Made by a program: the position numbers and the translations under genes. This document shows, piece by piece, positions 45,014-53,308 of a DNA stretch of 59,266 nt (position 1 is its first letter; each line of letters begins with the position of its first letter). This DNA comes from Ensifer sp. IC4062. Lineage in GTDB: Bacteria > Pseudomonadota > Alphaproteobacteria > Rhizobiales > Rhizobiaceae. Below the pieces are notes generated by a model, which saw only the letters and a program-made list of their open reading frames with translations, was not told the origin of the DNA and made no database searches. The stretch is taken from positions 1-59,266 of the forward strand of contig NZ_JADYVD010000047.1 in the NCBI RefSeq assembly GCF_020193575.1. The letters are read 5' to 3'.

Positions 45014-45849
45014 GCTTGAACTCCCGCATCGATGATCCGGATCGCCTCTGCCCATTCATGGGGTTCGACGCGCAGGAAATGGTTGCGCTCGCGCGCCTCG
45101 AGGAACGGAACGCCCTTTGCCATTTTGGTGTCGCAGATGATGATGCGCGGCTGCTCGCCCGCGTGGTGACGGGCCGCATCGAAGGCTTTCACCAGCGCAT
45201 CGATGTCATTGCCGTTCACCCGCTGGACGAACCAGCCGAAGGCCTCGAACTTCGGACCGAGCGGCTCGAAATTCAGGACCCCGAGCGAAGGGCCGTCCGC
45301 CTGCATCTGGTTGACGTCGACGATGCCGATCAGATTGGCAAGCTTGTAGGAGCCGGCCGACATCGCGGCCTCCCAGGTCGATCCTTCATCCAGCTCGCCA
45401 TCCGAAAACAGGTTGTAGACGAAGGACTTGGACTTCTTCCGCTTGAGCGCCAGGCACATGCCGACGGCAATCCCCAGTCCATGGCCGAGCGAGCCGCCGG
45501 TGATCTCCATGCCGGGCGTATAGGCCGCCATGCCCGACATGGGCAGGCGGCTGTCGTCCGTGCCATAGGTTTCCAGTTCGTCTTCCGGAATGATCTTGGC
45601 CTCGATCAGCGCCGCATAGAGCGCGATGGCGTAATGACCGATCGAGAGCAGGAAGCGGTCGCGGCCCTCCCATTCGGGGTCGTCCGGCCGGTATGTCGTC
45701 GCATGGAAGTAGGATACCGCCAGCACATCCGCAATGCCGAGGGCCTGGGCGATGTAGCCCTGCCCCTGCACTTCGCCCATACGCAGAGCATGGCGACGAA
45801 TGCGCCGCGCTCTCTCCGGCAGGCTGACGTTATGACCGATCTGGGTCAT
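45010..45849 (-). CDS. Transketolase, N-terminal subunit (split type)
   Basis: 279 residues with the thiamine-diphosphate domain: GGSLGHGLGIAVG, the metal/TPP motif SDGELDEGSTWEA and ending VDVN. AAGGAGAAC precedes the ATG at 45849, so the longer open frame is not used. It pairs with the C-terminal subunit to move a two-carbon ketol unit. The donor is unknown. Confidence 0.9.
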   Translation of the reverse strand: MTQIGHNVSLPERARRIRRHALRMGEVQGQGYIAQALGIADVLAVSYFHATTYRPDDPEWEGRDRFLLSIGHYAIALYAALIEAKIIPEDELETYGTDDSRLPMSGMAAYTPGMEITGGSLGHGLGIAVGMCLALKRKKSKSFVYNLFSDGELDEGSTWEAAMSAGSYKLANLIGIVDVNQMQADGPSLGVLNFEPLGPKFEAFGWFVQRVNGNDIDALVKAFDAARHHAGEQPRIIICDTKMAKGVPFLEARERNHFLRVEPHEWAEAIRIIDAGVQA

Positions 45850-45892
45850 TCTCTCGTTCTCCTTGAAGATGGGCGAGGTTCTGCCGCTCACG

Positions 45893-46654
45893 TCAGTGGA
45901 TCAGCATGCCGCCATTGACGTCGATGACCGCGCCGGTGACATAGGCGGAGAGGTCGGAGGCGAGGAACAGGTAGATGTTCGCCACATCGCGCGCATCGCC
46001 GAGACGATTGAGCGGGATGCCCTTCAGGATGTCCGTGCGCATCTCCGGGGTCAGCTTGTCGCCGGTGATGTCGGTCTGGATGAGGCCGGGCGTGACGGAA
46101 TTGACGCGTATCCCCGCGGGACCGAATTCGCGCGCCATGGCCTTGGCGAGGCCGAGGACTCCGGCCTTGGCGGCGGAATAATGCGGCCCGCCGAAAATGC
46201 CACCGCCGCGCTGGGCGGAGACCGACGACATGCATGCGATCGAGCCGCCGCCATGGTCGCGCATGTTGGGGATGAACGCCTGGCTGAGGTTCAGAACGCC
46301 CGTCATATTGACGGCAACGATGCGCTGCCAGTCCGCGTCGGAAATCTCCAGCGTCTTGACCGGCTGGGTAATGCCAGCATTGTTGACCAAGACGTTCACG
46401 GAATCGAAAGCTTCGATGGCCGCGGCCGCGGCCGCTTGGCATGACTGGCGATCGGCGACATCGCAGCGCAAGCCGATATGCGCGCCCTCCGCAACGGGCT
46501 TCAAGGTGCCGGCGGCTTCGCTGGCTGCATCCTGATCGAGATCAAGAATAGCGACGCGCGCGCCGTGCTCGGCAAAAAGCTCCGCCGTGGCGCGGCCAAT
46601 GCCGCGCTTGCTCGCCGCGCCCGAAATGACCGCGGTCTTTCCTCTCAGCAACAT
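45893..46654 (-). CDS. Short-chain dehydrogenase/reductase
   Basis: 253 residues, classical SDR. The cofactor motif is SGAASKRGIGRATA, with DLD suggesting NAD preference, NNAG, catalytic Ser in CMSSVSAQ, Tyr-Lys in HYSAAKAG, and a C-terminus AVIDVNGG. GGGAGGAG precedes the ATG. It is the first gene of the leftward operon and probably oxidises or reduces the sugar or polyol brought in. The substrate cannot be told from sequence. Confidence 0.88.
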   Translation of the reverse strand: MLLRGKTAVISGAASKRGIGRATAELFAEHGARVAILDLDQDAASEAAGTLKPVAEGAHIGLRCDVADRQSCQAAAAAAIEAFDSVNVLVNNAGITQPVKTLEISDADWQRIVAVNMTGVLNLSQAFIPNMRDHGGGSIACMSSVSAQRGGGIFGGPHYSAAKAGVLGLAKAMAREFGPAGIRVNSVTPGLIQTDITGDKLTPEMRTDILKGIPLNRLGDARDVANIYLFLASDLSAYVTGAVIDVNGGMLIH

Positions 46655-46803
46655 CTATGGCTCCTCCCGACGCCCTCCCGCGGGCATCTGGTCATGGTCT
46701 AAGCAACGGTAATGCCGTGATCGCGTCAGGAGTGTTGTCCAGGAGGCATGGTTTCGACAAACGCAAAGTTTACATCTGGTGATGACTGTGATTCACTAAT
46801 CGT

Positions 46804-47673
46804 ATGCTCCACATGTTGCCGCTCTCCGCCATCCGCATCTTCGAATCAGCCGCGCGCCTGGGCTCCTTCCGTGCGGCGGCGGAAGAGCTCAACCTTTCCC
46901 CGAGCGCCATCAGCCATGCGATCGCGCGACTGGAAAGGGACTTGGGGGTGTCCCTGTTCGAGCGGACGACGCGCAGCGTGACCTTGACGCTGGCCGGTCA
47001 GACCCTGCTCAACCATGCCTCGAATGCCTTCGAGGAACTGCGGCGGGGTATTGAGCTGGTTTCATCGAAGAGCGCCCAACTGCTGCGCCTGCATTGTGCG
47101 CCAAGCTTTGCGGCGCAGGTCCTCTCGCCGCGCCTTCCGAACTTCCTGAAAGAAAATCCAGGCGTCGAGGTGAAGGTCGCCGCCAGCACGACCTATGCCC
47201 GTTTCGTTGACGGCCTTTACGACGCAGACGTCGTTTATGGCGAGCCGCTCAATCGAGAGGACCTGATCGTCGTGCCGCTTGGCGAGGAGATCGTTTCGCC
47301 AATGTGCTCACCGGAGATGGCTAGCCGGATCCGCTCACCGCGCGATCTGTTGCGGCTCCCGCTCATTCGAAGCGACCTCAAGCGGATCCAGTGGATCGAC
47401 TGGTTCGAGGCGAACAGCCTTGGGCCGCCGCCTCCGCCGTCGATGAGCTTCGATCGGAGCTTTCTCGCCGTAGACGCCGCCGTCAACGGCCTCGGAATCG
47501 CACTCGAGTCGGATCTACTGGCGCGCCGGGAGCTGCAGAGCGGCAAGTTGATCCGCCCGTTCCGTGGCGTGTGTCGCGATAACCGGTATATCGGCCACTA
47601 CGTCGCCTACCCGAAATCCGGCAGCCAAAGGCGTCTCGCTCGTGTCTTCGCCGACTGGTTGACCAAGCAATAG
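46804..47673 (+). CDS. LysR-family regulator (GcvA-like), divergent from the catabolic operon
   Basis: 289 residues. An N-terminal helix-turn-helix (LPLSAIRIFESAARLGSFRA to LFERTTRSVTLT) is followed by a LysR substrate-binding domain. Of the two nearby Met codons, the second (46813) starts at the family-typical position. It faces the ten-gene operon across a 149-base gap that contains a dyad-like stretch (GTGATGACTGTGATTCAC near 46780-46797), a candidate binding site. It likely activates the operon in response to its substrate. Confidence 0.88.
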   Translation: MLHMLPLSAIRIFESAARLGSFRAAAEELNLSPSAISHAIARLERDLGVSLFERTTRSVTLTLAGQTLLNHASNAFEELRRGIELVSSKSAQLLRLHCAPSFAAQVLSPRLPNFLKENPGVEVKVAASTTYARFVDGLYDADVVYGEPLNREDLIVVPLGEEIVSPMCSPEMASRIRSPRDLLRLPLIRSDLKRIQWIDWFEANSLGPPPPPSMSFDRSFLAVDAAVNGLGIALESDLLARRELQSGKLIRPFRGVCRDNRYIGHYVAYPKSGSQRRLARVFADWLTKQ

Positions 47674-47805
47674 GACTCCAATCCAAACTCGGCGCCGTTC
47701 GCGCGTTCAACGACCTCTCTTCGGTTACGAATCTACAGAGCGGCAGACTGGAGATTCACACGGCGATGTGCATGACTACACGTTACTTGATTAACTTGAG
47801 GCTCT

Positions 47806-48195
47806 TTACAAATCGCCCTCCAGAAACTGCGCTCTACCAAGGCCGAATGACCAATCTTCATCCGTATTTTCTACAAAGGAAATCATGAGGTCTGACGGTG
47901 GAATGGCGCATTCGCTGGCGAGTTCGTGGCAGAGATTCTCATAGAATGCGATCTTGTCTGCTTTTGATCGAGGCCGTGACACCACTTCCAGGAGAACAAA
48001 ATTTTCCGTACGTTCAAAGCCGAGGCCCGTATCAAGCGCCCGGAACCGAGACGGCTCATATTCCGTGACAATTTGATAACGGTCCTGCTCTGGCACTCGA
48101 AATGATCGCAGCATTACGCGGTGAGTGGTCTCTAGCAGACGATCGACTTCATCATCAGCGCGGCCCTTCAGCAGATGAAATTTCAAAAGCGGCAA
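47806..48195 (-). CDS. Tautomerase-superfamily protein
   Basis: 129 residues starting MPLLKFH, so Pro1 would be free as catalytic base after Met removal. The fold fits the Tautomerase_2 type (two beta-alpha-beta units; TRSKADKIAFYENLCHEL-like helix; DLMISFVENTDEDWSFGLG loop). It follows the GntR gene by 28 bases and is probably co-transcribed. The reaction is unknown; keto-enol isomerisation of a catabolic intermediate is plausible. Confidence 0.82.
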   Translation of the reverse strand: MPLLKFHLLKGRADDEVDRLLETTHRVMLRSFRVPEQDRYQIVTEYEPSRFRALDTGLGFERTENFVLLEVVSRPRSKADKIAFYENLCHELASECAIPPSDLMISFVENTDEDWSFGLGRAQFLEGDL

Positions 48196-48223
48196 GATCG
48201 GCCTCCTTCTCTCATTGGGAAAC

Positions 48224-49039
48224 TCACGAACGTCCGGGCGGCAACTTGAATGGCGTGGTCATCATTTCAGAGTCGAGGATAAGCCGCCCGTCCAATTGTC
48301 CATTCAAGCGCTCGACGAAGCTGGACGCTTCGTCCATGTGCGCGCGCATGAGGTGACGGACTCTTTCGGCGTCCCTCTTTCGAGCCGCCTCGAGTATGTT
48401 CGTGTGGCATCTGGCATTGGCGCATCCGAATTCCGCATGCTCTTCAGGCGGCGTGTGGGTGCTAAAGACGACCAGGCGTCGGAGCATTTCATTGATTGTC
48501 TGACAGAGGAAGCGCAAGAACGGGTCCGGATTGGCGGAAGCAAGGATGTCGTGGAAGTCGAGGTCCGCCTGTCTTTGATACACGAGCCGCGTTTCGTCAC
48601 GAGAGGTAGGCTGGCAATTCTCAATGTTCTCTTCCAAAGCACGGAAATGCTTTTCGGTAAGATGTGGGACAGCGCCCGCGGCGAGCTCAGGCTCAAGCAA
48701 ACGTCTGGCGGCGTAAATGTCTTTCATCGTCACGTCTTGGAAGAACAGGTAGTTCTGCAAGAAAAGCAGAGTCCGCTCCAAGGGAACCTCGACGATGGTT
48801 GCTCCGCCGGTCGGACCGGTGCTGATTGTTATCAAACCTTGCACCTCGAGTGACTTTAGCGCCTCGCGAATGGTGCTCTTGCTCACGCCGAACAGTTTCT
48901 GCAGTTCCTTCTCCATCGGAAGCTTGTCGCCTGGCCTCAGCTCGCGCTGTGTGACAAGCCGCTTGATATCCTCAGCGACTAGGTCTGCCCGTTTTTGCTG
49001 CCTCACCCGAGGCGTCTGTGACCTAACGGCATGTTCCAT
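48224..49039 (-). CDS. GntR/FadR-family regulator
   Basis: 271 residues. A winged helix (about 17-90: LRPGDKLPMEKELQKLFGV then SKSTIREALKSLEVQGL) precedes an FCD domain (about 115-245) with the usual metal-ligand His and Asp pattern (DFHDILAS, HTNILEA). It is divergent from the DapA-like/ABC operon, with a perfect palindrome in the gap, and so probably represses that operon and itself until its ligand appears. Confidence 0.88.
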   Translation of the reverse strand: MEHAVRSQTPRVRQQKRADLVAEDIKRLVTQRELRPGDKLPMEKELQKLFGVSKSTIREALKSLEVQGLITISTGPTGGATIVEVPLERTLLFLQNYLFFQDVTMKDIYAARRLLEPELAAGAVPHLTEKHFRALEENIENCQPTSRDETRLVYQRQADLDFHDILASANPDPFLRFLCQTINEMLRRLVVFSTHTPPEEHAEFGCANARCHTNILEAARKRDAERVRHLMRAHMDEASSFVERLNGQLDGRLILDSEMMTTPFKLPPGRS

Positions 49040-49123
49040 GGTGCGTCCTCTCTATGTTCCCCCTCCATATCATCCGTAGCCGCGTCTTGGAATCCGTTTA
49101 TCGCTATGGATTGCATAATACGG

Positions 49124-49137
49124 TTTATCATGATAAA
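49124..49137. promoter_or_regulatory. Perfect palindrome, candidate operator of the GntR regulator
   Basis: TTTATCATGATAAA, a 14-base perfect palindrome lying between the divergent GntR and DapA-like genes, 30 bases before the latter. Partial copies (GTTTATCG near 49096, CGATAAA near 49141) surround it. Size and position fit a dimeric GntR operator. Confidence 0.55.
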
Positions 49138-49166
49138 TACGATAAAAAGTATGCAGGGGAACGAAT

Positions 49167-50123
49167 ATGATTGCAGTACCCACCGGCATATGGGCAGCCA
49201 TACCGACGCCGTTTTCACCGTCTCTCGAGTTGGACGAGCCTGGCCTGCGTCACAACGCCCGGCACTACATTGGCCTTGGCTTGCGTGGCGTCTTTTGCAA
49301 CGGGCTGATCGGTGAGGTCTGGGCCATGACGCCCGCCGAACGAAAAAGAGTAGTAGAAGTCCTCGTCGAGGAAGGCCGAGGAAAGCTCGGCGTATCGACA
49401 GTTATCTCGGCCAGTTCGATCCATGAAACGCTTGAGCTCGGGGCTCACGCAAGAGAAGCAGGCGTGGACCACGCCGTGATCATGGTTCCGACGTCCGGCC
49501 CCAGGTCCCGCGAGCAGCAATTCGAATATGTGAAATTGATCTGCGATAGGCTTGATATGCCGATCGTGATCTTCAATGCAGCAGGGGCGACAGGAAGCCC
49601 GTTATCGCCGGAGCTCTTCTCTGACATCTGCACTTTGCCTCAGATCGTCATGCTCAAGACGACCGCATATGATTACAATACCGCCCTTCGAAAGGCCGCC
49701 CACGGCAAGGTGGTCGTTTCCGACCCGCTGGAAGAGCACTTTCTCGAAAACCGGCTGCAGAGCCAGCAGCCTATTCTTTATGCCGATCCCGAGCCGTACC
49801 TCTACCAGTTTCCGGGAATTTGCCCAGTAGCAGACTATGTCGCACAACTCGACCGCGGAGAGAACGATGCCGCCCGCGCAGCCCGCGAAAGACTCGAACC
49901 GCTGCGGCGTGCCTTCAACAAATGGGTGATGAAACCATTGATCGAAGGCCACATGCCGAATGCCGCCGTCAAGCGCTGGTCTGAGATGATGGGAATGGCG
50001 GGCGGAGCCGTGAGAGCGCCGATACGGCCGCTCGGCTCAATCGAAAAGCAGGCGCTTGAACATGACGTGCGGATCGCCTTCGAACAATCCGGCCTCCCAA
50101 ATCCGGAGGTCGTCAACGCGTAA
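49167..50123 (+). CDS. DapA-superfamily aldolase/lyase
   Basis: 318 residues, TIM barrel of the dihydrodipicolinate synthase/N-acetylneuraminate lyase family. Schiff-base Lys164 is in VMLKTTAYDYN, and the N-terminus has TPF and GVFCNGLIGEVWAMT in place of GTTGE. The normally conserved Tyr (YNVP) is Phe136 in VIFNAAGATG, so this is not true DapA. It leads an operon with a BMP-type ABC transporter, which suggests cleavage of an imported keto acid or related compound. AGGGGAACG precedes the ATG. Confidence 0.85.
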   Translation: MIAVPTGIWAAIPTPFSPSLELDEPGLRHNARHYIGLGLRGVFCNGLIGEVWAMTPAERKRVVEVLVEEGRGKLGVSTVISASSIHETLELGAHAREAGVDHAVIMVPTSGPRSREQQFEYVKLICDRLDMPIVIFNAAGATGSPLSPELFSDICTLPQIVMLKTTAYDYNTALRKAAHGKVVVSDPLEEHFLENRLQSQQPILYADPEPYLYQFPGICPVADYVAQLDRGENDAARAARERLEPLRRAFNKWVMKPLIEGHMPNAAVKRWSEMMGMAGGAVRAPIRPLGSIEKQALEHDVRIAFEQSGLPNPEVVNA

Positions 50124-50156
50124 GTCAGTGTAAACCAAGCAACAAGGGGAACTAGA

Positions 50157-51272
50157 ATGAATAAGACCTTTGCAATAAACCGCCGCTCAGTCTTGAAGCT
50201 AATGGGAGCTGCGTGTGCGGTGCCCTATGGCATGGGCAGAGCATTCGCACAGGAAGCGAAGCCTCTCACCGTCGGCGTAGTCTACCCCGGTTCGAAAGAA
50301 GACTACGGCTATAACAAGTCGCATGCCTCAGCCGCAGCCCAATTGAAGGCTCTGCCGGAGGTCACTGTCATCGAGGAGGAGCGTGTTCCTGAGACGGTCG
50401 CGGTGCAACGAACCATGGAGGGTATGATCCAGCAGGACGGCGCCAACCTGATCATCGCGACGTCATTTGGCTATTTCAAACCTCACGTGCAGCAGATCGC
50501 TGCGAAATATCCCAACGTCATGTTTGCGCATTGCGGCGGTGTGTGGGACGAAACGATGCCAACAAACATCGGCACCTTCTATGCCTACATTTATAGTGCG
50601 CAGTATGTTTCAGGCATCGTTGCGGCTCATATGACCAAGACGAAGAAGCTGGGAGTCGTTGCGGCCAAGCCTACGCCGAACCTTATCCGCAGCATCAACG
50701 CTTTCGCGATTGCGGCGCGCTCCGTCGATCCGAGCATCACAGTCCAGGTCATCTTCACCGGTGATTGGGTTCTACCCGTGCGCGAGGCCGAGTCGACCAA
50801 TTCCTTGGTTGACCAGGGCGCCGACGTCATTGCCTGCCAGGTCGACAGCCCCAAAGTGGTTGTGGAGACGGCTGAGAAGCGTGGCGTATACTCCTGCGGG
50901 TATCATTCCAGCCAGGCCGACATCGCGCCGAAGGGTTTCCTGACGGGCGCAGAGTGGAACTGGTTTACGCCCTACAGCAATTTCGTCGATGCTGCCCGGA
51001 ACGGCAAGCCTCCCGTTCACTATCTTCGCGGCGGTTTCGCCGAGAATTTCATCAAGAACACGCCGTTCGGCTCGGCAGTAACCGCTGATGCTCGCGCGGC
51101 GGCCGAAAAGGCCCAAGCCGCTCTCGTATCCCGAAATCTATCGATTTATGCTGGTCCGTTGAAAGACAACAACGGCAACGTGGTGATTCCGCAAGGAACG
51201 AGCCTTGCCGAGAACGATCATCGACTGGACAAGATTGACTATCTGGTCGACGGCGTGATCGGTCAGAAGTGA
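50157..51272 (+). CDS. BMP-family solute-binding protein (PnrA/Med type)
   Basis: 371 residues. A Tat-like leader (NRRSVLKLMGAACAVPYG, cleavage after AFA) is followed by a periplasmic type I binding fold with YPGSKEDYGYNKSH and TFYAYIYSAQYVSGIVAAHM. BMP proteins bind nucleosides or related heterocycles. It lies 33 bases after the DapA-like gene and overlaps or abuts the permease gene. Ligand unknown. Confidence 0.88.
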   Translation: MNKTFAINRRSVLKLMGAACAVPYGMGRAFAQEAKPLTVGVVYPGSKEDYGYNKSHASAAAQLKALPEVTVIEEERVPETVAVQRTMEGMIQQDGANLIIATSFGYFKPHVQQIAAKYPNVMFAHCGGVWDETMPTNIGTFYAYIYSAQYVSGIVAAHMTKTKKLGVVAAKPTPNLIRSINAFAIAARSVDPSITVQVIFTGDWVLPVREAESTNSLVDQGADVIACQVDSPKVVVETAEKRGVYSCGYHSSQADIAPKGFLTGAEWNWFTPYSNFVDAARNGKPPVHYLRGGFAENFIKNTPFGSAVTADARAAAEKAQAALVSRNLSIYAGPLKDNNGNVVIPQGTSLAENDHRLDKIDYLVDGVIGQK

Positions 51273-51283
51273 GGTCGGTCCCC

Positions 51284-52360
51284 ATGGTCGACTTAACTCG
51301 AGCGCTGACGGCAGTGCCAGCACGAAAATGGCATCCAAACTACGTAGCAGTGACGGCCCCCCTCGGGGCTGTCATCGTTGCCTCGATCGTCTTTGCGATG
51401 TTTGTCGGACTCTACGGTTTTGACCCCTTGAAGGTCTTTACCTTCATCCTCGAAGGAGGGTTCGGCAGCGGTTTCGCCTGGCAGGACACCCTTTCCCGTG
51501 CAGCTCCGCTCATTCTCGTGGGGCTTGCGGTGGTGATACCGGCACAAGCCGGTATGGTCATCATCGGTGGGGAGGGAGCCCTGGTTCTCGGAGGGCTTGC
51601 GGCCGCCGTCATCACCCTGCCGTTCATAGGTGCTCCACCACTTCCAATGCAGCTCATGATGATCTCAGCAGGATGCATTGTCGGAGCCATCTGGTTTGGA
51701 CTTGTGGGTCTTCTGCGGCAATGGCGCGGCCTCAACGAAACCATAACGAGCCTCCTCCTTGTTTACATTGGTCTTGCAATCTTCAATCAACTCGTTGAGG
51801 GCGTGCTTCGCGATCCGGCCAGTCTCGACAAGCCGTCAACGCATCCGATCGACGCAAGCTATATGTTGCCGACTATACCCGGTACCTACATTCACATCGG
51901 ACTGCTGATTGCCACGTTCATGGCCGTTATCGCCTTCGTTGTCATTCGCTTTACGAAATGGGGCTTCGCTCTTCGTGTGGTTGGCGGCAGCGAGCGGGTT
52001 GCCCGGATGATCGGTCTGCGGGTCAACCGTTGGGTCATCGGGGCGGCCGCAGCAGGTGGCGCAATGGCGGGCTTGGCTGGCGCGATCGAGGTGGCAGCCG
52101 TGCAAGGCACAGCCAATTCCTCGCTACACGTGGGCTATGGCTTCAGTGGCATTCTGGTGGCCTTTCTCTCACGCCATTACCCCCTGGCTGTCATTCCAGT
52201 GTCGATATTGATCGGCGGCATTCAGGCCAGCGGCAGTCTCCTTCAGCGCCGCCTTGGCTTGCCCGACGCCACAGTGCTGGTCTTCCAAGGCATTATCTTC
52301 GTTTGCGTTCTGCTGGGCGACGCCATGACCCGTAAACTCAGCGATAGCGGAAGGAGCTGA
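51284..52360 (+). CDS. ABC transporter permease (nucleoside-type, first)
   Basis: 358 residues with about nine membrane helices of the BPD_transp_2 family, with GGEGALVLGGLAAAV and WRGLNETITSLLLVYIGLA. A GTG at 51269 overlapping the previous stop is an alternative start; the ATG at 51284 is more likely. It pairs with the next permease, as usual for BMP-type transporters. Confidence 0.9.
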   Translation: MVDLTRALTAVPARKWHPNYVAVTAPLGAVIVASIVFAMFVGLYGFDPLKVFTFILEGGFGSGFAWQDTLSRAAPLILVGLAVVIPAQAGMVIIGGEGALVLGGLAAAVITLPFIGAPPLPMQLMMISAGCIVGAIWFGLVGLLRQWRGLNETITSLLLVYIGLAIFNQLVEGVLRDPASLDKPSTHPIDASYMLPTIPGTYIHIGLLIATFMAVIAFVVIRFTKWGFALRVVGGSERVARMIGLRVNRWVIGAAAAGGAMAGLAGAIEVAAVQGTANSSLHVGYGFSGILVAFLSRHYPLAVIPVSILIGGIQASGSLLQRRLGLPDATVLVFQGIIFVCVLLGDAMTRKLSDSGRS

Positions 52361-52363
52361 CCC

Positions 52364-53290
52364 ATGGACACGACCTCACTCGGCTGGACCGTTTTGCCGC
52401 TCGCTATCCTTGCAGGTGCGATCCGCGTCTCGACTCCGTTTATTTTCGTCAGTCTCGGCGAGAGCATCACCGAGAAGTCCGGCCGCATCAATCTCGGTCT
52501 TGAAGGTAACCTCGTTCTCGGAGCGATGTCGGCCTACGCTGTCTCGTTCCTTACCGGTTCGCCGTGGGCTGGTGTTCTCGCCGCAGGCGCGGTGGGCATG
52601 CTCTTTGGCACACTTCATGGTCTCCTTTGTAGCGTACGGCGGGTGAACGACACGGCGATCGGTATCAGTCTCATGGTCCTTGGAACCGGATTGGCGTTTT
52701 TTTGGGGAAAGCCGTTCATCGAACCGAAGGCTCCGTCACTGCCGACAATTCCCCTGGGATTTTGGAGCGATGTGCCTCAGATTCAGTCGGCTCTCGACGT
52801 AAACGTGCTCTTTTTTGTTGGAGTGGTGCTGGCGTTCGTGCTGCGCCTCTTTTTCAACCGAACCGGTTGGGGCCTCATGCTGCGGACTGTCGGAGACAGC
52901 GAAGACGCCGGGCGAGCCTTGGGTTTTCCGGTTCTGAAAGTACGGATCCTTGCCACGAGCGTCGGCGGATTTCTCGCGGGCGTGGGCGGCAGCTTCCTGT
53001 CGCTCTCTTATCCCGGCAGTTGGAGCGAAGGCCTGTCCAGTGGGCAGGGCATCATGGCGGTGGCGTTGGTGATTTTTGCCAGATGGGATCCGGTCAGGGC
53101 GCTCTGGGCGTCGCTCCTTTTTGGAGGCGCCGGCGCAATCGGCCCTGCTTTGCAGGGAATGGGCATTACCGGTTTCTACTACCTTTTCAACGCGGCCCCA
53201 TACGTCCTGACGTTGGCGATTATGATGGTGTCAACCTCACGGGCTCAAACGTTCAGTGACGCACCCGGTGAACTCAGCCTGCACCGATAA
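52364..53290 (+). CDS. ABC transporter permease (nucleoside-type, second)
   Basis: 308 residues, about eight membrane helices, with the family motif GESITEKSGRINLGLEGNLV near the N-terminus and VNDTAIGISLMVLG. It starts 3 bases after the first permease stop and forms a heterodimer with it. Intact. Confidence 0.92.
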   Translation: MDTTSLGWTVLPLAILAGAIRVSTPFIFVSLGESITEKSGRINLGLEGNLVLGAMSAYAVSFLTGSPWAGVLAAGAVGMLFGTLHGLLCSVRRVNDTAIGISLMVLGTGLAFFWGKPFIEPKAPSLPTIPLGFWSDVPQIQSALDVNVLFFVGVVLAFVLRLFFNRTGWGLMLRTVGDSEDAGRALGFPVLKVRILATSVGGFLAGVGGSFLSLSYPGSWSEGLSSGQGIMAVALVIFARWDPVRALWASLLFGGAGAIGPALQGMGITGFYYLFNAAPYVLTLAIMMVSTSRAQTFSDAPGELSLHR

Positions 53291-53308
53291 GAGCGAAGGA
53301 AAACCAAC

